The notes: generated by a model from the sequence alone, not told the origin. Numbered from the stretch's first letter, positions 1 through 8,619 are shown. The stretch is 64,000 bases of DNA from Oscheius sp. JU75 (GCA_037178855.1 JASJZC010000006.1:2170001-2234000); one strand, 5' to 3'. A program made the numbers and translations.

Positions 1-424
1 TTCAAGGATAATTTAAAGTTACGAGTACTGGATGAAACAACAAAGACCGTTAAATTTGTTGACTGACAAAAGATGTCTGTCAGATACTTTGTAGTGTTTC
101 AGCGGTTCATCTAAGACAAGAAATGTTGGCATCCGTTTTGTTCCCAGCCTGTGTACTTTCACAGACTCTGTATTTGTCTCATGTAATTCCGTTTATTATA
201 CTTGGGCGACTCGACGCCCATGTATACTATTTATCTTTCGATCGAACTACAAATCGCGGGAACACTTTCTTAAGAGATCTCTTCTCCTTCAAGTTGTCGT
301 GTTCAAACTTTCCATCGTTTTATGTTTCGTCCATTTTACAAAATTACAAAAAAAACCACAAGAGGGGGTATTATATGAAACTAGCGAATTATATGAAACT
401 TCATCTTTCAGGCCCTGGGCCTTA
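1..424 (+). pseudogene. Relic of chemoreceptor 5' region
   Basis: Sequence at about 296-420 closely matches two separate pieces of the receptor gene further right: the stretch near 15221-15268 (reading FxSFYVSSIL) and the splice acceptor plus first bases of the TM1 exon near 15469-15510. The 200 bases between those pieces are missing here, and no receptor ORF continues past 424, where a MITE fragment begins. Two TGTTTCA-type motifs, at 33 (minus) and 93 (plus), resemble those of the candidate piRNA region. I infer a broken partial copy of the receptor locus; the part before 290 is not assigned. Confidence 0.45.
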
Positions 425-759
425 TCAAAAACGAATCTACGCTGATTTAGGGCGTTCAGTTGTTTTTCCCATAGTTTGCATTGCCTAGATTAGAGTATCG
501 CAATAAAGACTTTTTGATCCAGCATTCCTAAAGTTACTCTTATGGGATGAGGTTGTTTTTACTATGGAACAGTTTTTATCTTAATATGGTACTACGAAAC
601 TAATGTTACGTCTCATTTCTGATTCAAAAAGGCTTAAACTTGCAGCTTGAATAAGTTGCGAAAACTGGAAGCCGGTGCAATCTCGACTTGCTATGACTTG
701 TCAAAGCACCTGATTCTTAACTTTTGCGAACTACAAAAGGGTCCGGACACTCGCTTTAA
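425..759 (-). mobile_element. TTAA-flanked MITE, one end only
   Basis: In reverse complement this matches the left half of the complete element at 27197-27855, starting with the terminal repeat TTAAAGCGAGTGTCCGGAC (rc at 741-759). The match stops near 424 at the receptor relic. The other half of the element is absent here; a terminal fragment of the opposite end lies at 1167-1397. Confidence 0.7.
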
Positions 760-1051
760 GTCCCTAATCCTGAAATCTTTCGAAAGTGTTCAGTAGCAGA
801 GTCAGCTACTTTGCTTCAAGAAAATGGCTAGGATCAGTAAGTTGTTACTGAGTCACTGAGAAAGTACAGGATCCTACAATTAAGGATGAAATACAGTAAG
901 TTCTTTTCCCATCTGTTTACTTTCCCATTCGTAGGTCACAGTCATGTTGGATGACGTTCAAGATACAGAAATTGCAACTGTCGATTGTTTGGGTATTTAG
1001 AATGTCTCGGACATGTGTTCTCTTCAGCTTTGTACTTTGAATTGTTACTCA
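760..1051. other. Gap between MITE fragment and palindrome
   Basis: No gene seen. A short block around 824-900 (ATGGCTAGGATCAG and nearby bases) recurs in looser form and different order around 12035-12170, just outside the other end of the palindrome, so both flanks share dispersed repeat sequence. Confidence 0.3.
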
Positions 1052-1166
1052 CGGTAGTGATCTATTGTGGCTCATTATGATCTCCTAAACACATTTCGAG
1101 AGCGCCTTTTCATGTCCCACAATCATGCTATATTTTCTCAACCTGTACTCTCTCATTAACTCATAC

Positions 1167-1397
1167 TTAAAGCGAGTGTCTGGACTTTTTTTTCGACTAT
1201 GTGTTCTGATACGGGTCTTGTAGAGAAAAATGCGCTGCTTACGGAGGTGTACCTCTTTTTTGTTTTATCATCGATTATCACTGAAATATAAGCCAGCAAA
1301 GTTGCTACTCCAGAACAAAAATTACCATTTGCCGAGAAGCTTTCTCGGCATGCTTGTCAGCATTGTCTCGACAAGTCATGCGCTTTTGGGCAAGTTT
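1167..1397 (-). mobile_element. TTAA MITE right-end fragment (left arm)
   Basis: It begins with TTAAAGCGAGTGTCTGGAC at 1167, one mismatch from the terminal repeat of the full copy at 27197-27855, and matches that copy's right end, including the near-palindrome GCCGAGAAgcTTTCTCGGC at about 1332-1350. It fades near 1397. The same fragment is at the mirror position in the right arm. Confidence 0.75.
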
Positions 1398-1584
1398 TCT
1401 TTTTCTCAGGCTGCATGAGCAAAGAACTGTAAAGACCGTAGTAATTTTTTGTCGATGCGATCAACTGCGTTAACTATCTCCTTGAACATGGTACTCTGAT
1501 AAGAAGAAATTGTGAGTAAGAAAAGCTTTATTCTGTGGATAGTTCACAATTTTTTTCATGAAATAAGTTCAATAGCTCTGCCAA

Positions 1585-1830
1585 TTACGATTTGCACGTT
1601 ACAGAACACATATTGGCACACACGGGAGCAGCTGCTGCTCCAGGTCCACCAGTGGCCATTACAGCCGCTCCTGTGCAGGCACCAGTGCATCCTAAACAGG
1701 GGCATTTGTAGAAAGAGGGGGAAATCCTACCAGCAATACAGACCGCTTCGAAGATCGCACCGCCGTAGGTCTGTCCTATCAGAAGAACAAGAAGAAAAAG
1801 AAAACGAAGTTGGAGATGAGCGGATTTCAT
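1585..1830 (-). CDS. Secreted cysteine-rich peptide A (left copy)
   Basis: Two exons, 1830-1731 and 1691-1585, separated by a 39-nt GT..TTTAG intron (1730-1692), encode 68 residues. The start MKSAHLQLRF opens a signal peptide with a hydrophobic run (FLFLLVLLIG) and likely cleavage after QTYG. The mature part has six cysteines as C-x3-C-x3-C, a Gly/Ala-rich linker, then C-x3-C-x3-C. It is a paralogue of peptide B in the same arm and a mirror copy of 10908-11153. From memory, GG...C-x3-C small secreted proteins resemble the PANTHER 'zygote-specific class V' (Zys3-like) group found in nematodes; this is a weak family guess. The role is unknown. A start further upstream (at 1878) is less likely, because the signal peptide begins at 1830. 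Confidence 0.75.
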   Translation of the reverse strand: MKSAHLQLRFLFLLVLLIGQTYGGAIFEAVCIAGRISPSFYKCPCLGCTGACTGAAVMATGGPGAAAAPVCANMCSVTCKS

Positions 1831-1880
1831 CACGAGCTTCTCGATAAATGAGGAACACTGCTCTCGTACTACCATCAATC

Positions 1881-1888
1881 ATTATATA
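1881..1888 (-). promoter_or_regulatory. TATA box of peptide A (left copy)
   Basis: TATATAAT on the minus strand lies about 50 bases before the start codon at 1830. The mirror copy is at 10850-10857. Confidence 0.5.
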
Positions 1889-2039
1889 CCCTATTTCTTC
1901 CTATATCGAGAGAGGAAGAGGAAAACAAGGACCGTTATCAAAATAAAAACAAGGGTCACCGTTCCACTCGGTACTCCCCATTTCTTCCGTTCCTCTCTCG
2001 AGATCGTTCATTATTTGTCTGTTTTTAATTTCCCACAAG

Positions 2040-2046
2040 CTGATAA
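2040..2046. promoter_or_regulatory. GATA-type site in block shared by A and B
   Basis: CTGATAA at 2040-2046 (TTATCAG on the minus, coding strand of peptide A). It sits in a block of about 45 bases that also precedes peptide B but is inverted relative to that gene. TGATAA is the known core of intestinal GATA-factor (ELT-2) sites in C. elegans; intestinal expression is an inference. Confidence 0.4.
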
Positions 2047-2206
2047 TAAATGAGTATAGGTGTGCACTAGGGAGTGCTTGAGATGTGTTCCTATGAGGTC
2101 TTAGCTTTTGATATTCTAACAATTGATGTCTCTTTATCACTATCTAGAGCCGCGAAGGCAGCTGACTCGAATCGTGGAGCAGGAGAGTATTCATTCGTTA
2201 CTCTTA

Positions 2207-2239
2207 AGCGTCGCAGCACGCATTTAGTACTGCGACGCT
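2207..2239. repeat. Perfect 10-bp hairpin
   Basis: AGCGTCGCAG at 2207-2216 is followed, after a 13-base loop, by its exact complement CTGCGACGCT at 2230-2239. The mirror copy is at 10499-10531. It may be the end of a decayed transposon; no gene is attached. Confidence 0.5.
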
Positions 2240-2363
2240 AGGGGAGCAGCAACTTCAGCACGTCATATCTAGGAGGAGGAAGGGATTAAGCTAATTCGGC
2301 AATATATCTCGTAATACCCATGCCAAGGCCTAAACTAACGGTTCGAAAAGATCGCACCTGTTT

Positions 2364-2612
2364 TTCCTTGAAGAGAGCACTGGAAAAGGCATGGAATGAG
2401 TTAGATGTTGCGCACCTGGGTGCCACCGTGGATGCCTTCACTAAGAGACTTCAAGCCTGTATCGACGCGGATAGCGATCCCTTTGAATGTTAACATGTCA
2501 TTTTGTTTAGTTGTTCATAGCGAATAAAACCTATATGATTGTTTTTCTTGTTATGCTCGACTCGTGTTTTTACGTAGCAAATACCTTGTTACCGTAATGA
2601 TGTCGTACCCTA
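2364..2612 (+). mobile_element. Truncated maT-type transposon remnant (left arm)
   Basis: Codons 2365-2493 read LKRALEKAWNELD...ATVDAFTKRLQACIDADSDPF and stop, closely matching the C-terminus of the intact transposase at 7159-8172 (EKAWSELD...DAFPKRLKACIDADGD). At 2582-2612 lies a diverged terminal inverted repeat (CCTTGTTACCGTAATGATG...CCCTA), comparable to the intact element's end. The rest of the transposase is missing. The mirror copy is at 10125-10373, so this relic predates the palindrome. Confidence 0.75.
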
Positions 2613-2960
2613 TATACCACAAAGCAGCGCGAGCGAAGAGACAGGTGGGACAAATGTGATGCGAAAGATTTTATGGCGAGCGCGATAATGAAAAATAAGT
2701 GCCTGAATCTGAAAATGAGGAAAGGTTCGTGAGCAACAGTGAAATTGCATTCACTTTCCGAGATGAATTGGACATTTCCCAGTATCTATCGAGTTTGCTT
2801 ACAGTCGAAAGAAGAACAAACTTTTGAATAAAATAAATCACACTTCAGTGGAAATGTCTGTCCCTCTCTGTCACTCTTCTGTCTCTCTGTTCGATTCCAA
2901 ACGTCAGTGTTCCCTAAAGTGAAAACACCACATCCTCTGTCAATAAAGGTCGGAGTTAGC

Positions 2961-2968
2961 TATAAAAG
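2961..2968 (+). promoter_or_regulatory. TATA box before mini-gene D
   Basis: TATAAAAG in the context GTTAGCTATAAAAGAGC lies about 100 bases before the ATG at 3067. A possible 5'UTR exon ending AAG is followed by a GTAACT..ACTTCAG intron (about 3026-3066). Confidence 0.4.
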
Positions 2969-3066
2969 AGCAACAATTCCAGGGAGCTAATCAAGTTTTA
3001 AAAAAACCTCGACTCTTTCTACAAGGTAACTAGTTCCTGCTTTTACAACCAATTAGTCTACTTCAG

Positions 3067-3138
3067 ATGATTTCTCCTCTTCTAGCGCTGCTCTTTCTCG
3101 ACTCTGTGCTTCAAGATTGCAATGAGACGTGCGCCTAG
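3067..3138 (+). CDS. Possible 23-residue secreted peptide D (left copy)
   Basis: The ATG directly follows a TACTTCAG acceptor. The ORF reads MISPLLALLFLDSVLQ, then DCNETCA, and stops. The hydrophobic start looks like a signal peptide, and the tail keeps one C-x3-C unit like peptides A and B. A TATA box and a possible 5'UTR intron lie upstream. It may be a truncated paralogue rather than a working gene. The mirror copy is at 9599-9670. Confidence 0.35.
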   Translation: MISPLLALLFLDSVLQDCNETCA

Positions 3139-3471
3139 CACATGGTTCGATCGCCAGGCGTGAAGTTGTTTACTAGCACGAGATAACTCGCGGTTACCGA
3201 TAACTTCAAACGGGGCACAACATTCCTTCCGACCTGTGTCTCTCTTCAAAAAGTTTTTGGCAGCTCACCTTTCCGTTTCTAAAAAAACGCATATTCCAAT
3301 ATCTTTCTATTCTACTATCTTTAAAATACAAAAAATTTTCAACTTTCTTAGTCGAGTCAGGTGACGAAAGAAAAAAAAAACCAAAGTTTTAAGAAATGAA
3401 AAAGAGCGATATTTTGCTGTATTCGAATTGCTGAGCCCATCGTTGTTTGTCTGCTTTTAATTTCTCACAAG

Positions 3472-3478
3472 CTGATAA
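3472..3478 (+). promoter_or_regulatory. GATA-type site before peptide B
   Basis: CTGATAA lies 24 bases before the start of peptide B, in the block shared with peptide A. The mirror copy is at 9259-9265. The factor is inferred, not shown. Confidence 0.4.
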
Positions 3479-3501
3479 CGGTTCCTATCTAGAAACTCGT
3501 G

Positions 3502-3766
3502 ATGAAACCCGCTCAACCCCGACTTCTTTTACTTCTTCTTGTTCTTCTGGTAGGACAGACCTACGGCGGTCCGGCCCTCTATGGGTTCTGTGTTGCTGGT
3601 AGGATTCCCCTCTCTTTCTTCAAATCTCCGTTTAGGATGCGCTGGTGTCTGCGGTGGAGCGTCTATACTCTTCACTGGTGGAGCTGCAATGTTCACAACT
3701 GGTCCCGCGTGTCTCAATATGTGCATTCAAGGGTGCTTGCTCACTGGTGTCCTTCCGACTGTCTAA
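3502..3766 (+). CDS. Secreted cysteine-rich peptide B (left copy)
   Basis: Exons 3502-3598 and 3636-3766 with a 37-nt intron (GTAGG...GTTTAG) give 75 residues. Signal peptide MKPAQPRLLLLLLVLLVGQTYG, then GGPALYGFCVAG, then two cysteine triplets (C-x3-C-x3-C near residues 32-40 and again near 59-67) with a Gly/Ala/Thr-rich linker. The intron position and phase match peptide A, so the two are paralogues. The unspliced reading frame also stays open past the intron, but it loses the cysteine pattern, which supports splicing. Likely secreted, role unknown. Gene C starts about 140 bases downstream, in a possible operon. Confidence 0.78.
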
Positions 3767-3904
3767 CTTCAAACACTCAATCATTTCATGTTTGATTTTA
3801 AACTAACTTTTCTTGCAAAAATTTGCCGATTTCATCTCCGGTTGCAGCCGGCTGTTATCTAATATTCTTTTGGCTGATTCGTTTTTAACAAATTTTAGAA
3901 GTTC

Positions 3905-4117
3905 ATGATGGATCGTGAAACATCTCAGTCAGACGATGAAGGCAAGAGAATGCGCGAAGGAGACCTACTACAGATGCCCACTTTCCGACAACTGTATGAC
4001 GAATTTGGTGTGGCTGGTATCGCCACTGCTGGAGGAATCTTTGCCCTTGGATGTGTTGGTGCTGCCATTGGAGCGGTAGGAGGACTAGTTGGCAAAGCAA
4101 TTGGAATTATTTTGTGA
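3905..4117 (+). CDS. Small glycine-zipper membrane protein C (left copy)
   Basis: A single exon of 70 residues: a charged N-half (MMDRETSQSDDEGKRMREGD) and a C-terminal 36-residue hydrophobic segment rich in G-x3-G spacing (for example VGAAIGAVGGLVGKAIG), with one cysteine and no signal peptide. It should insert in or bind membranes. The ATG follows an ATTTTAG acceptor at about 3892-3898, and a possible AATAAA polyadenylation signal lies at 4140-4145. It is 140 bases behind peptide B in the same direction. No family recognised. Confidence 0.6.
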   Translation: MMDRETSQSDDEGKRMREGDLLQMPTFRQLYDEFGVAGIATAGGIFALGCVGAAIGAVGGLVGKAIGIIL

Positions 4118-4135
4118 AAAACAATATTGAGATCT

Positions 4136-4145
4136 ATCCAATAAA
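4136..4145 (+). repeat. RTE target-site duplication, left
   Basis: ATCCAATAAA here recurs at 8336-8345, directly after the retrotransposon tail, as expected for target-primed insertion. Confidence 0.75.
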
Positions 4146-4268
4146 TTTTCTGCTACGTCTTCTGTGCTGTTGGGATTTAATTTCCTCCACCAGTAGCTCT
4201 ACAAGAGGCAAGGCGGCAAACTACCGTCGTCCGTACCTTGGGCAACCCTTCGACGTAATCGCCTAACT

Positions 4269-6954
4269 ATGCTGACATTACGACTGGGAAATCTGAACTG
4301 CCGATCCCTCCGGTCTACCGTCCGATTTGCCGAACTGGAGGCTGCCTTCAGTGGAATCGACTACGATGTCTGCGGTCTGACAGAAGTTAATAGGAACGGA
4401 AACGAATCCTTTCAATTGCATCAATCTGGACATGAACTGCTGCTACACGGAAAGACTGGCTTCCTGATACATCCAAAATGGTTGTCATCCGTTTCCTTCC
4501 ACCCAATATCGGACCGAGTGAGCTACCTTGACCTCGTGCATCAGAAAGTCTACCTCCGTGTTGTCTGCCTCTATGCACCTACTTCCGCATACGACGACCA
4601 GGACTACGAAGAATGCCTAGACAACGGGATTCGAGCTCTAAGATCTCCTCATCGACAACGGGTAAATGGTCTTCAATCATACAAGGTCATACTAGGCGAC
4701 ATGAATGCAAAAGTGGGACTACATGAAGATGGAGAGACATTTATTGGAGAACATGGCCTTGGCGACCGAAATGACAGAGGACAAATGCTAGCTGATTTCT
4801 GTCATGAACACAAGCTCTTCTGCATGAATACATGGTTCCGGAAACGCCCTAACCGCAAGTGGCAATTGGAATTATTTTGTGGATGTCTCCGAATATGGAA
4901 GCGAAAAACTGTATCGACTATTTCCTCTGCGGGGATAAGTCCATCTTCAAAGATGTAGCAGTGGTCACAACATTTCCATACACATCGGACCATAGGCTGT
5001 TGATGAGTACGCTCCTTTTCAATGGAAGAAGGAAATTCACACCGCGGCCCAACATGAAGAGCAAGTTGAACAAGCAGCTCTTCACATACACCATGGAACA
5101 GATGTCAGTCAACAAAGATCTCACTACCTACAAGAATCTGCAGGAATCATTGAAGTTTGCTGCCGAAGTTGCTACAGTTCCTATGCCGAAAGAGGACTTT
5201 CAATCTGCCAGAACGAAATCCCTCTACCAGATGAGACATCAACTCCAAGTTCGACCAAACACACGACGGAATAGAGTCGAATTTTCAATTGCCAACAAAG
5301 CTCTTCGGGAGTCCATCAAAGCAGATCTACGGTCAAAACACTTCCAACGAGTTCACGAGGCCGTCGCCCGGGGCAAGAGCTTGAAAAAGGCGCTGACTTC
5401 CAACAATGTGACAAGAACACGTCTCACACAGCTGGTCGACGCACACGGTACCGTCTGTTCTTCACCCTCCACAGTCAGAGATGTCATTCGGAAGTTTTAC
5501 AACGAGCTCTACACGGCTGCAAATCCTCGACAACTTCCGCTGATGGATGACGAAGAAACCGTCCCCTCAATATTGCCGGAAGAAGTCAAAAAAGCCATCA
5601 CAAAGCTGAAGAATAGCAAGTCTCCTGGACATGACAAGGTTACAAACGACATGCTGCTGACTGCGAAAGACATCGTAGCTGCTCCTCTCTCATTGAAGAC
5701 GAAGAGACTCCTGAAACGTTAGCTGACTCTACGATCAAATTACTATTCAAGAAGGGTAGCCCCCTGGAGACCAAAAACTACCGGCCTATAGCTCTCATGT
5801 CCACAATCTACAAGGTACTGACGGCAATTATTGGGCAGAGAATGTTGCAAACACTGGAGTTCAATCAGACATCTGATCAGGCAGGCTTCCGGAAAGGATT
5901 TTCAACATCTCATCATATTCTGATCGTAAACGAGCTCATCCAAAGAAGTCAAGAATACAATCTACCCCTCTTCCTAGTCGTCATTGATTACAAAAAGGCA
6001 TTCGACACGATTGAGCATCCAGCCGTTTGGAAATCGCTTTACACACAAGGAGTTCCGGCCAAATTCATTCGCCTCCTTCACAACATCTACATGTACGCCA
6101 AAGTCCAATTCAACGCTGCTGGTGGATCAGTTGAACTGGATGTCCAACGAGGAGTGAGACAAGGGGACATAATTTCGCCGGCCCTCTTTTCTGCCACCAT
6201 GGAAACGGTATTCAGAAGTTTGGACTGGAATGAAAAAGGTATTAACATTCAAGGACAATGGCTCTCAAATCTTCGTTTTGCGGATGATATAGTATTAGTC
6301 TCTACTACCGCTGCTGCAGCTGAACAGATGCTTCAAGAACTATCCGATGCCAGCAAAACAGTAGGATTAGAATTGAACATGGAAAAGACATTCGTTATGT
6401 GCAACAGACGACCAGCAGTTATCAAGGTAGAAGAAGTGAGGATCCAATACAAGACCGGAGCAATCTACTTGGGCCAAAGTATTTCGTTTGACAGGAACCC
6501 AGCCCTTGAAATCTCAAGAAGGATCCTTGCGGCTTGCGGATGTTTCAACAAGTTCCACCAACTCCTTACCAGCAGGGCCGTTTCCATTCGACACAAGTGA
6601 AAAATCTTCATATCCTGTATTGAACCGGCCCTCCTTTATGCAAGCGAAACATGGACTCTTCGAGAACGGGACTGTACGAAACTAGTGATCGCTCAGAGAA
6701 GAATGCTCAGAAGATGTCTTGGTGTCACTTTGCTGGATAGGCGGACAAACAACTGGCTCATGGAGAGGACCAAAGTCGCAGATGTTAGAGAGAGATGGGC
6801 TGTAAGAAAATGGAACTTCGCAAGGAAAATATCATACGCGGACACATGGACGAGACGAGTGCTGGAATGGCGCCCCTGGAGAGCAACCAGACCATCAGGA
6901 AGACCGAAACCCAGATGGAGCGACAGTTTCACAGGCGAAATGGGACAAAGTTGA
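4269..6954 (+). pseudogene. RTE endonuclease-reverse transcriptase, broken
   Basis: 4269-4870 encodes an endonuclease/exonuclease/phosphatase-fold domain (LGNLNCRSL, LTEVNRN, GDMNAKVG, GLGDRNDRG). After a frame change near 4865, the second frame continues with YTSDHRLLMS. A second frame change near 5700 leads to the reverse transcriptase: NYRPIALMST, FRKGFSTSHH, VIDYKKAFDTI, GVRQGDIISPALF, and the catalytic box FADD at about 6278. A TGA at 6598-6600 interrupts the C-terminal part, after which EPALLYASETWTL continues in frame to 6954. The two frameshifts and one stop mean this copy cannot make its own protein; if intact it would copy its RNA into DNA at nicked targets. Confidence 0.85.
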
Positions 6955-7037
6955 ATGCGAGTGGCTAGAGAAGATCAAGCCCAATGGAACCAGCATAGAA
7001 TGCGACACGTGAACACGTTGAAATCGTCATAAATAAA

Positions 7038-7039
7038 TA
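7038..7039 (+). repeat. TA target site of maT, left
   Basis: TA at 7038-7039 and TA at 8324-8325 flank the element, as expected for Tc1/mariner insertion. Confidence 0.8.
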
Positions 7040-8323
7040 CAGGGTGGCCCATAATTACGTTGACAAGGTAAAAGTTCTGTGAAAACAAAAATAGAGCAGA
7101 ACAAGAAAATCGACCATAAAGGTTTTATTCTTAACAAAAAACTGAACATAATTGTACGTTAAAGTTCAAAGATATCTCCGTCAGCATCGATACAGGCCTT
7201 GAGACGTTTGGGGAAGGCGTCGACGGTGGCACGCAGGTAGTCATCATCGAGCTCACTCCAGGCCTTTTCCAGGGATTTCTTCAGAGAATCGATGTCCCGA
7301 TGGGGTTTGGAGCATGCCTTGGACTCGAGAATACTCCAGACTGAGTAGTCCATAGGATTGAGGTCAGGGGATGACGGTGGCCATTGATTGAAAGAGACGA
7401 AGTCCGGGAAGTTCTGCTGGCACCAGTTCTGGACGGCGTTATGCTTGTGGGCGGGCGCCCCATCTTGTTGGAAGCACCAATGTTTTTTCTTGAAGTGTTT
7501 CTTGGCCCAGGGCAAAAGTTGTGTCCTCAGCATATCGAGATAATTGTTTCCATTGACTTTGATTCCCTGGGGTACGAAGATGAGAGGCGTCTTTCCATCT
7601 GAGGTGATTCCGGCAAAGACCATCACACTTTTCGGATAACCAGTTCGCTGTACGGTCACATTTGGCTGAGAAGTTGCGTAGACTCTATCATTTTGCTTGT
7701 TCAGAGCCTGTTCGATGGTGAACACTTTCTCATCTGTGAAGAGAATCGTCTGGTGAGCTCCATTCTTGAAACGTCTAAGCAACTCCTTGGCACGGACTTT
7801 TCTCTTGATTTTTGCAGCAACAGAAAGAAATTGACTTCTAGTCTGCTTGTACGCTTTCATCGCTAGACGATTCTTGACAATTCGTTGCAACGAAGTTCGG
7901 GAAATGGACATCTCCTTTGACAGCTTGCGGATAGAGCGCGCCGGGTTGCGACGAAGACGATCACGCACGTTCTTGATAGCTGCTTTGGTTGAAACAGATA
8001 CAGGTCTTCCGCGTCCGGTTCGGTCGGAATGGCTTCCCAAAGACTTGAATCTTGAAATCGTCGCCGATACAAGTTGCCTGGATACATTAAGTCGCCTCGA
8101 AATGACGCATGCCGGAATTCCCACATGATAAAGTGAGACGATTGATGCACGATGGGGCGACGGCTTTGTCATTCTGAAAGCTAGGACCTATAACGCAAAA
8201 AACAATTGGAAATATGGTTAAAAACATTATCAAACAAAAATAAAAAAGATTAAAAACACAGAACTCGAGAAAATTGCATTTCCGCGCGAGCGCGCCTTGT
8301 CAACGTAATTATGGGCCACCCTG
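7040..8323 (-). mobile_element. Complete maT (DD37D) mariner element
   Basis: 1284 bp with terminal inverted repeats that start CAGGGTGGCCCATAATTACG and match for about 29 bases (7040-7068 against 8295-8323), flanked by TA. It holds one uninterrupted transposase. It lies in the TAAATA tail of the RTE, so it is the youngest insertion in the palindrome spacer. Confidence 0.92.
7159..8172 (-). CDS. maT-type transposase, intact
   Basis: 337 residues, no stop. The N-half has paired helix-turn-helix DNA-binding regions (CVISRRLNVSRQLVSATISR, then a GRGRP hook near residue 55, then SIRKLSKEMSISRTSLQRI). The catalytic triad is visible: FTDEKVF, FQQDGAPAH, and PPSSPDLNPMDYSVW. The last two aspartates are separated by 37 residues, which defines the DD37D maT group of the Tc1/mariner superfamily. 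It cuts and pastes DNA between TA sites. Full length, perfect-looking terminal repeats and an undamaged frame suggest recent mobility. Confidence 0.93.
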   Translation of the reverse strand: MTKPSPHRASIVSLYHVGIPACVISRRLNVSRQLVSATISRFKSLGSHSDRTGRGRPVSVSTKAAIKNVRDRLRRNPARSIRKLSKEMSISRTSLQRIVKNRLAMKAYKQTRSQFLSVAAKIKRKVRAKELLRRFKNGAHQTILFTDEKVFTIEQALNKQNDRVYATSQPNVTVQRTGYPKSVMVFAGITSDGKTPLIFVPQGIKVNGNNYLDMLRTQLLPWAKKHFKKKHWCFQQDGAPAHKHNAVQNWCQQNFPDFVSFNQWPPSSPDLNPMDYSVWSILESKACSKPHRDIDSLKKSLEKAWSELDDDYLRATVDAFPKRLKACIDADGDIFEL

Positions 8324-8335
8324 TAAATAAATAAA

Positions 8336-8345
8336 ATCCAATAAA
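8336..8345 (+). repeat. RTE target-site duplication, right
   Basis: ATCCAATAAA, identical to 4136-4145. The sequence continues into GCTTTTCTCATTCAC, which is the original continuation of the left arm. Confidence 0.75.
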
Positions 8346-8591
8346 GCTTTTCTCATTCACGTTTTCTCCTTATCGGACACCTCGCGTTTTTATCTCAAGG
8401 CGGACAAGGTTTTGAAAGGCGGAGGCATGTCCAAGGGGACTGGAGAGAATGGGCGACGGACATGCATATTAAAAGATAAGACCTCATAGGAACACATCTC
8501 AATCACACCTATGCTCGTTTTCGACTCTGCCAGCTTGTATTTGATAAAAACGCGAGGTGTCCGATAAGGAGAAAATGTGAATGAGAAAAGC
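8346..8591. repeat. Original centre of the palindrome
   Basis: 8346-8394 is the inverted complement of 8543-8591, with one mismatch seen (CACG against CACA). These 49-bp pieces continue the big arms inward, leaving a 148-bp loop (8395-8542). The loop contains a diverged copy of an arm sequence (AAGACCTCATAGGAACACATC at 8479-8499, also at 10638-10658). Removing the RTE restores an almost gapless palindrome. Confidence 0.85.
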
Positions 8592-8619
8592 TTTATTGGA
8601 TAGATCTCAATATTGTTTT

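Larger units (their letters stand above)
1052..4145 (+). repeat. Left arm of 3.09-kb inverted repeat
   Basis: Position x pairs with 12738-x over about 1052-3360 and with 12737-x over about 3380-4145. The offset changes at an A-run (ten A at about 3371-3380, eleven T at the partner near 9357-9367), which is the only difference I found. The outer end is sharp: CGGTAGTGATC at 1052 against its complement ending at 11686. The inner end stops at 4145, where the RTE insertion begins. The arm contains peptide gene A (minus), a maT remnant, mini-gene D, and genes B and C (plus). The near identity means a very recent duplication, continuing gene conversion, or an assembly foldback. Confidence 0.95.
4146..8335 (+). 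mobile_element. RTE-clade LINE, interrupted by maT
   Basis: The element runs from 4146 to a TAAATA-rich tail (7031-7039 and 8324-8335) that is split by the maT insertion at 7040-8323. It is flanked by the 10-bp duplication ATCCAATAAA. The body carries an apurinic-type endonuclease and a reverse transcriptase. Its insertion split the original palindrome near its centre, so it is younger than the palindrome. Confidence 0.85.

Noticed and set aside
1512-1847. 111-codon plus-strand ORF and its mirror at 10891-11226
   Set aside because: It is the shadow of peptide A on the opposite strand; arginine/histidine-rich nonsense without splice or promoter signals.
3905-4117. Toxin-antidote selfish element idea for genes A, B and C
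   Set aside because: Small duplicated genes with a membrane-active-looking protein invite it, but nothing in the sequence shows toxicity or a matching antidote, so it is not claimed.
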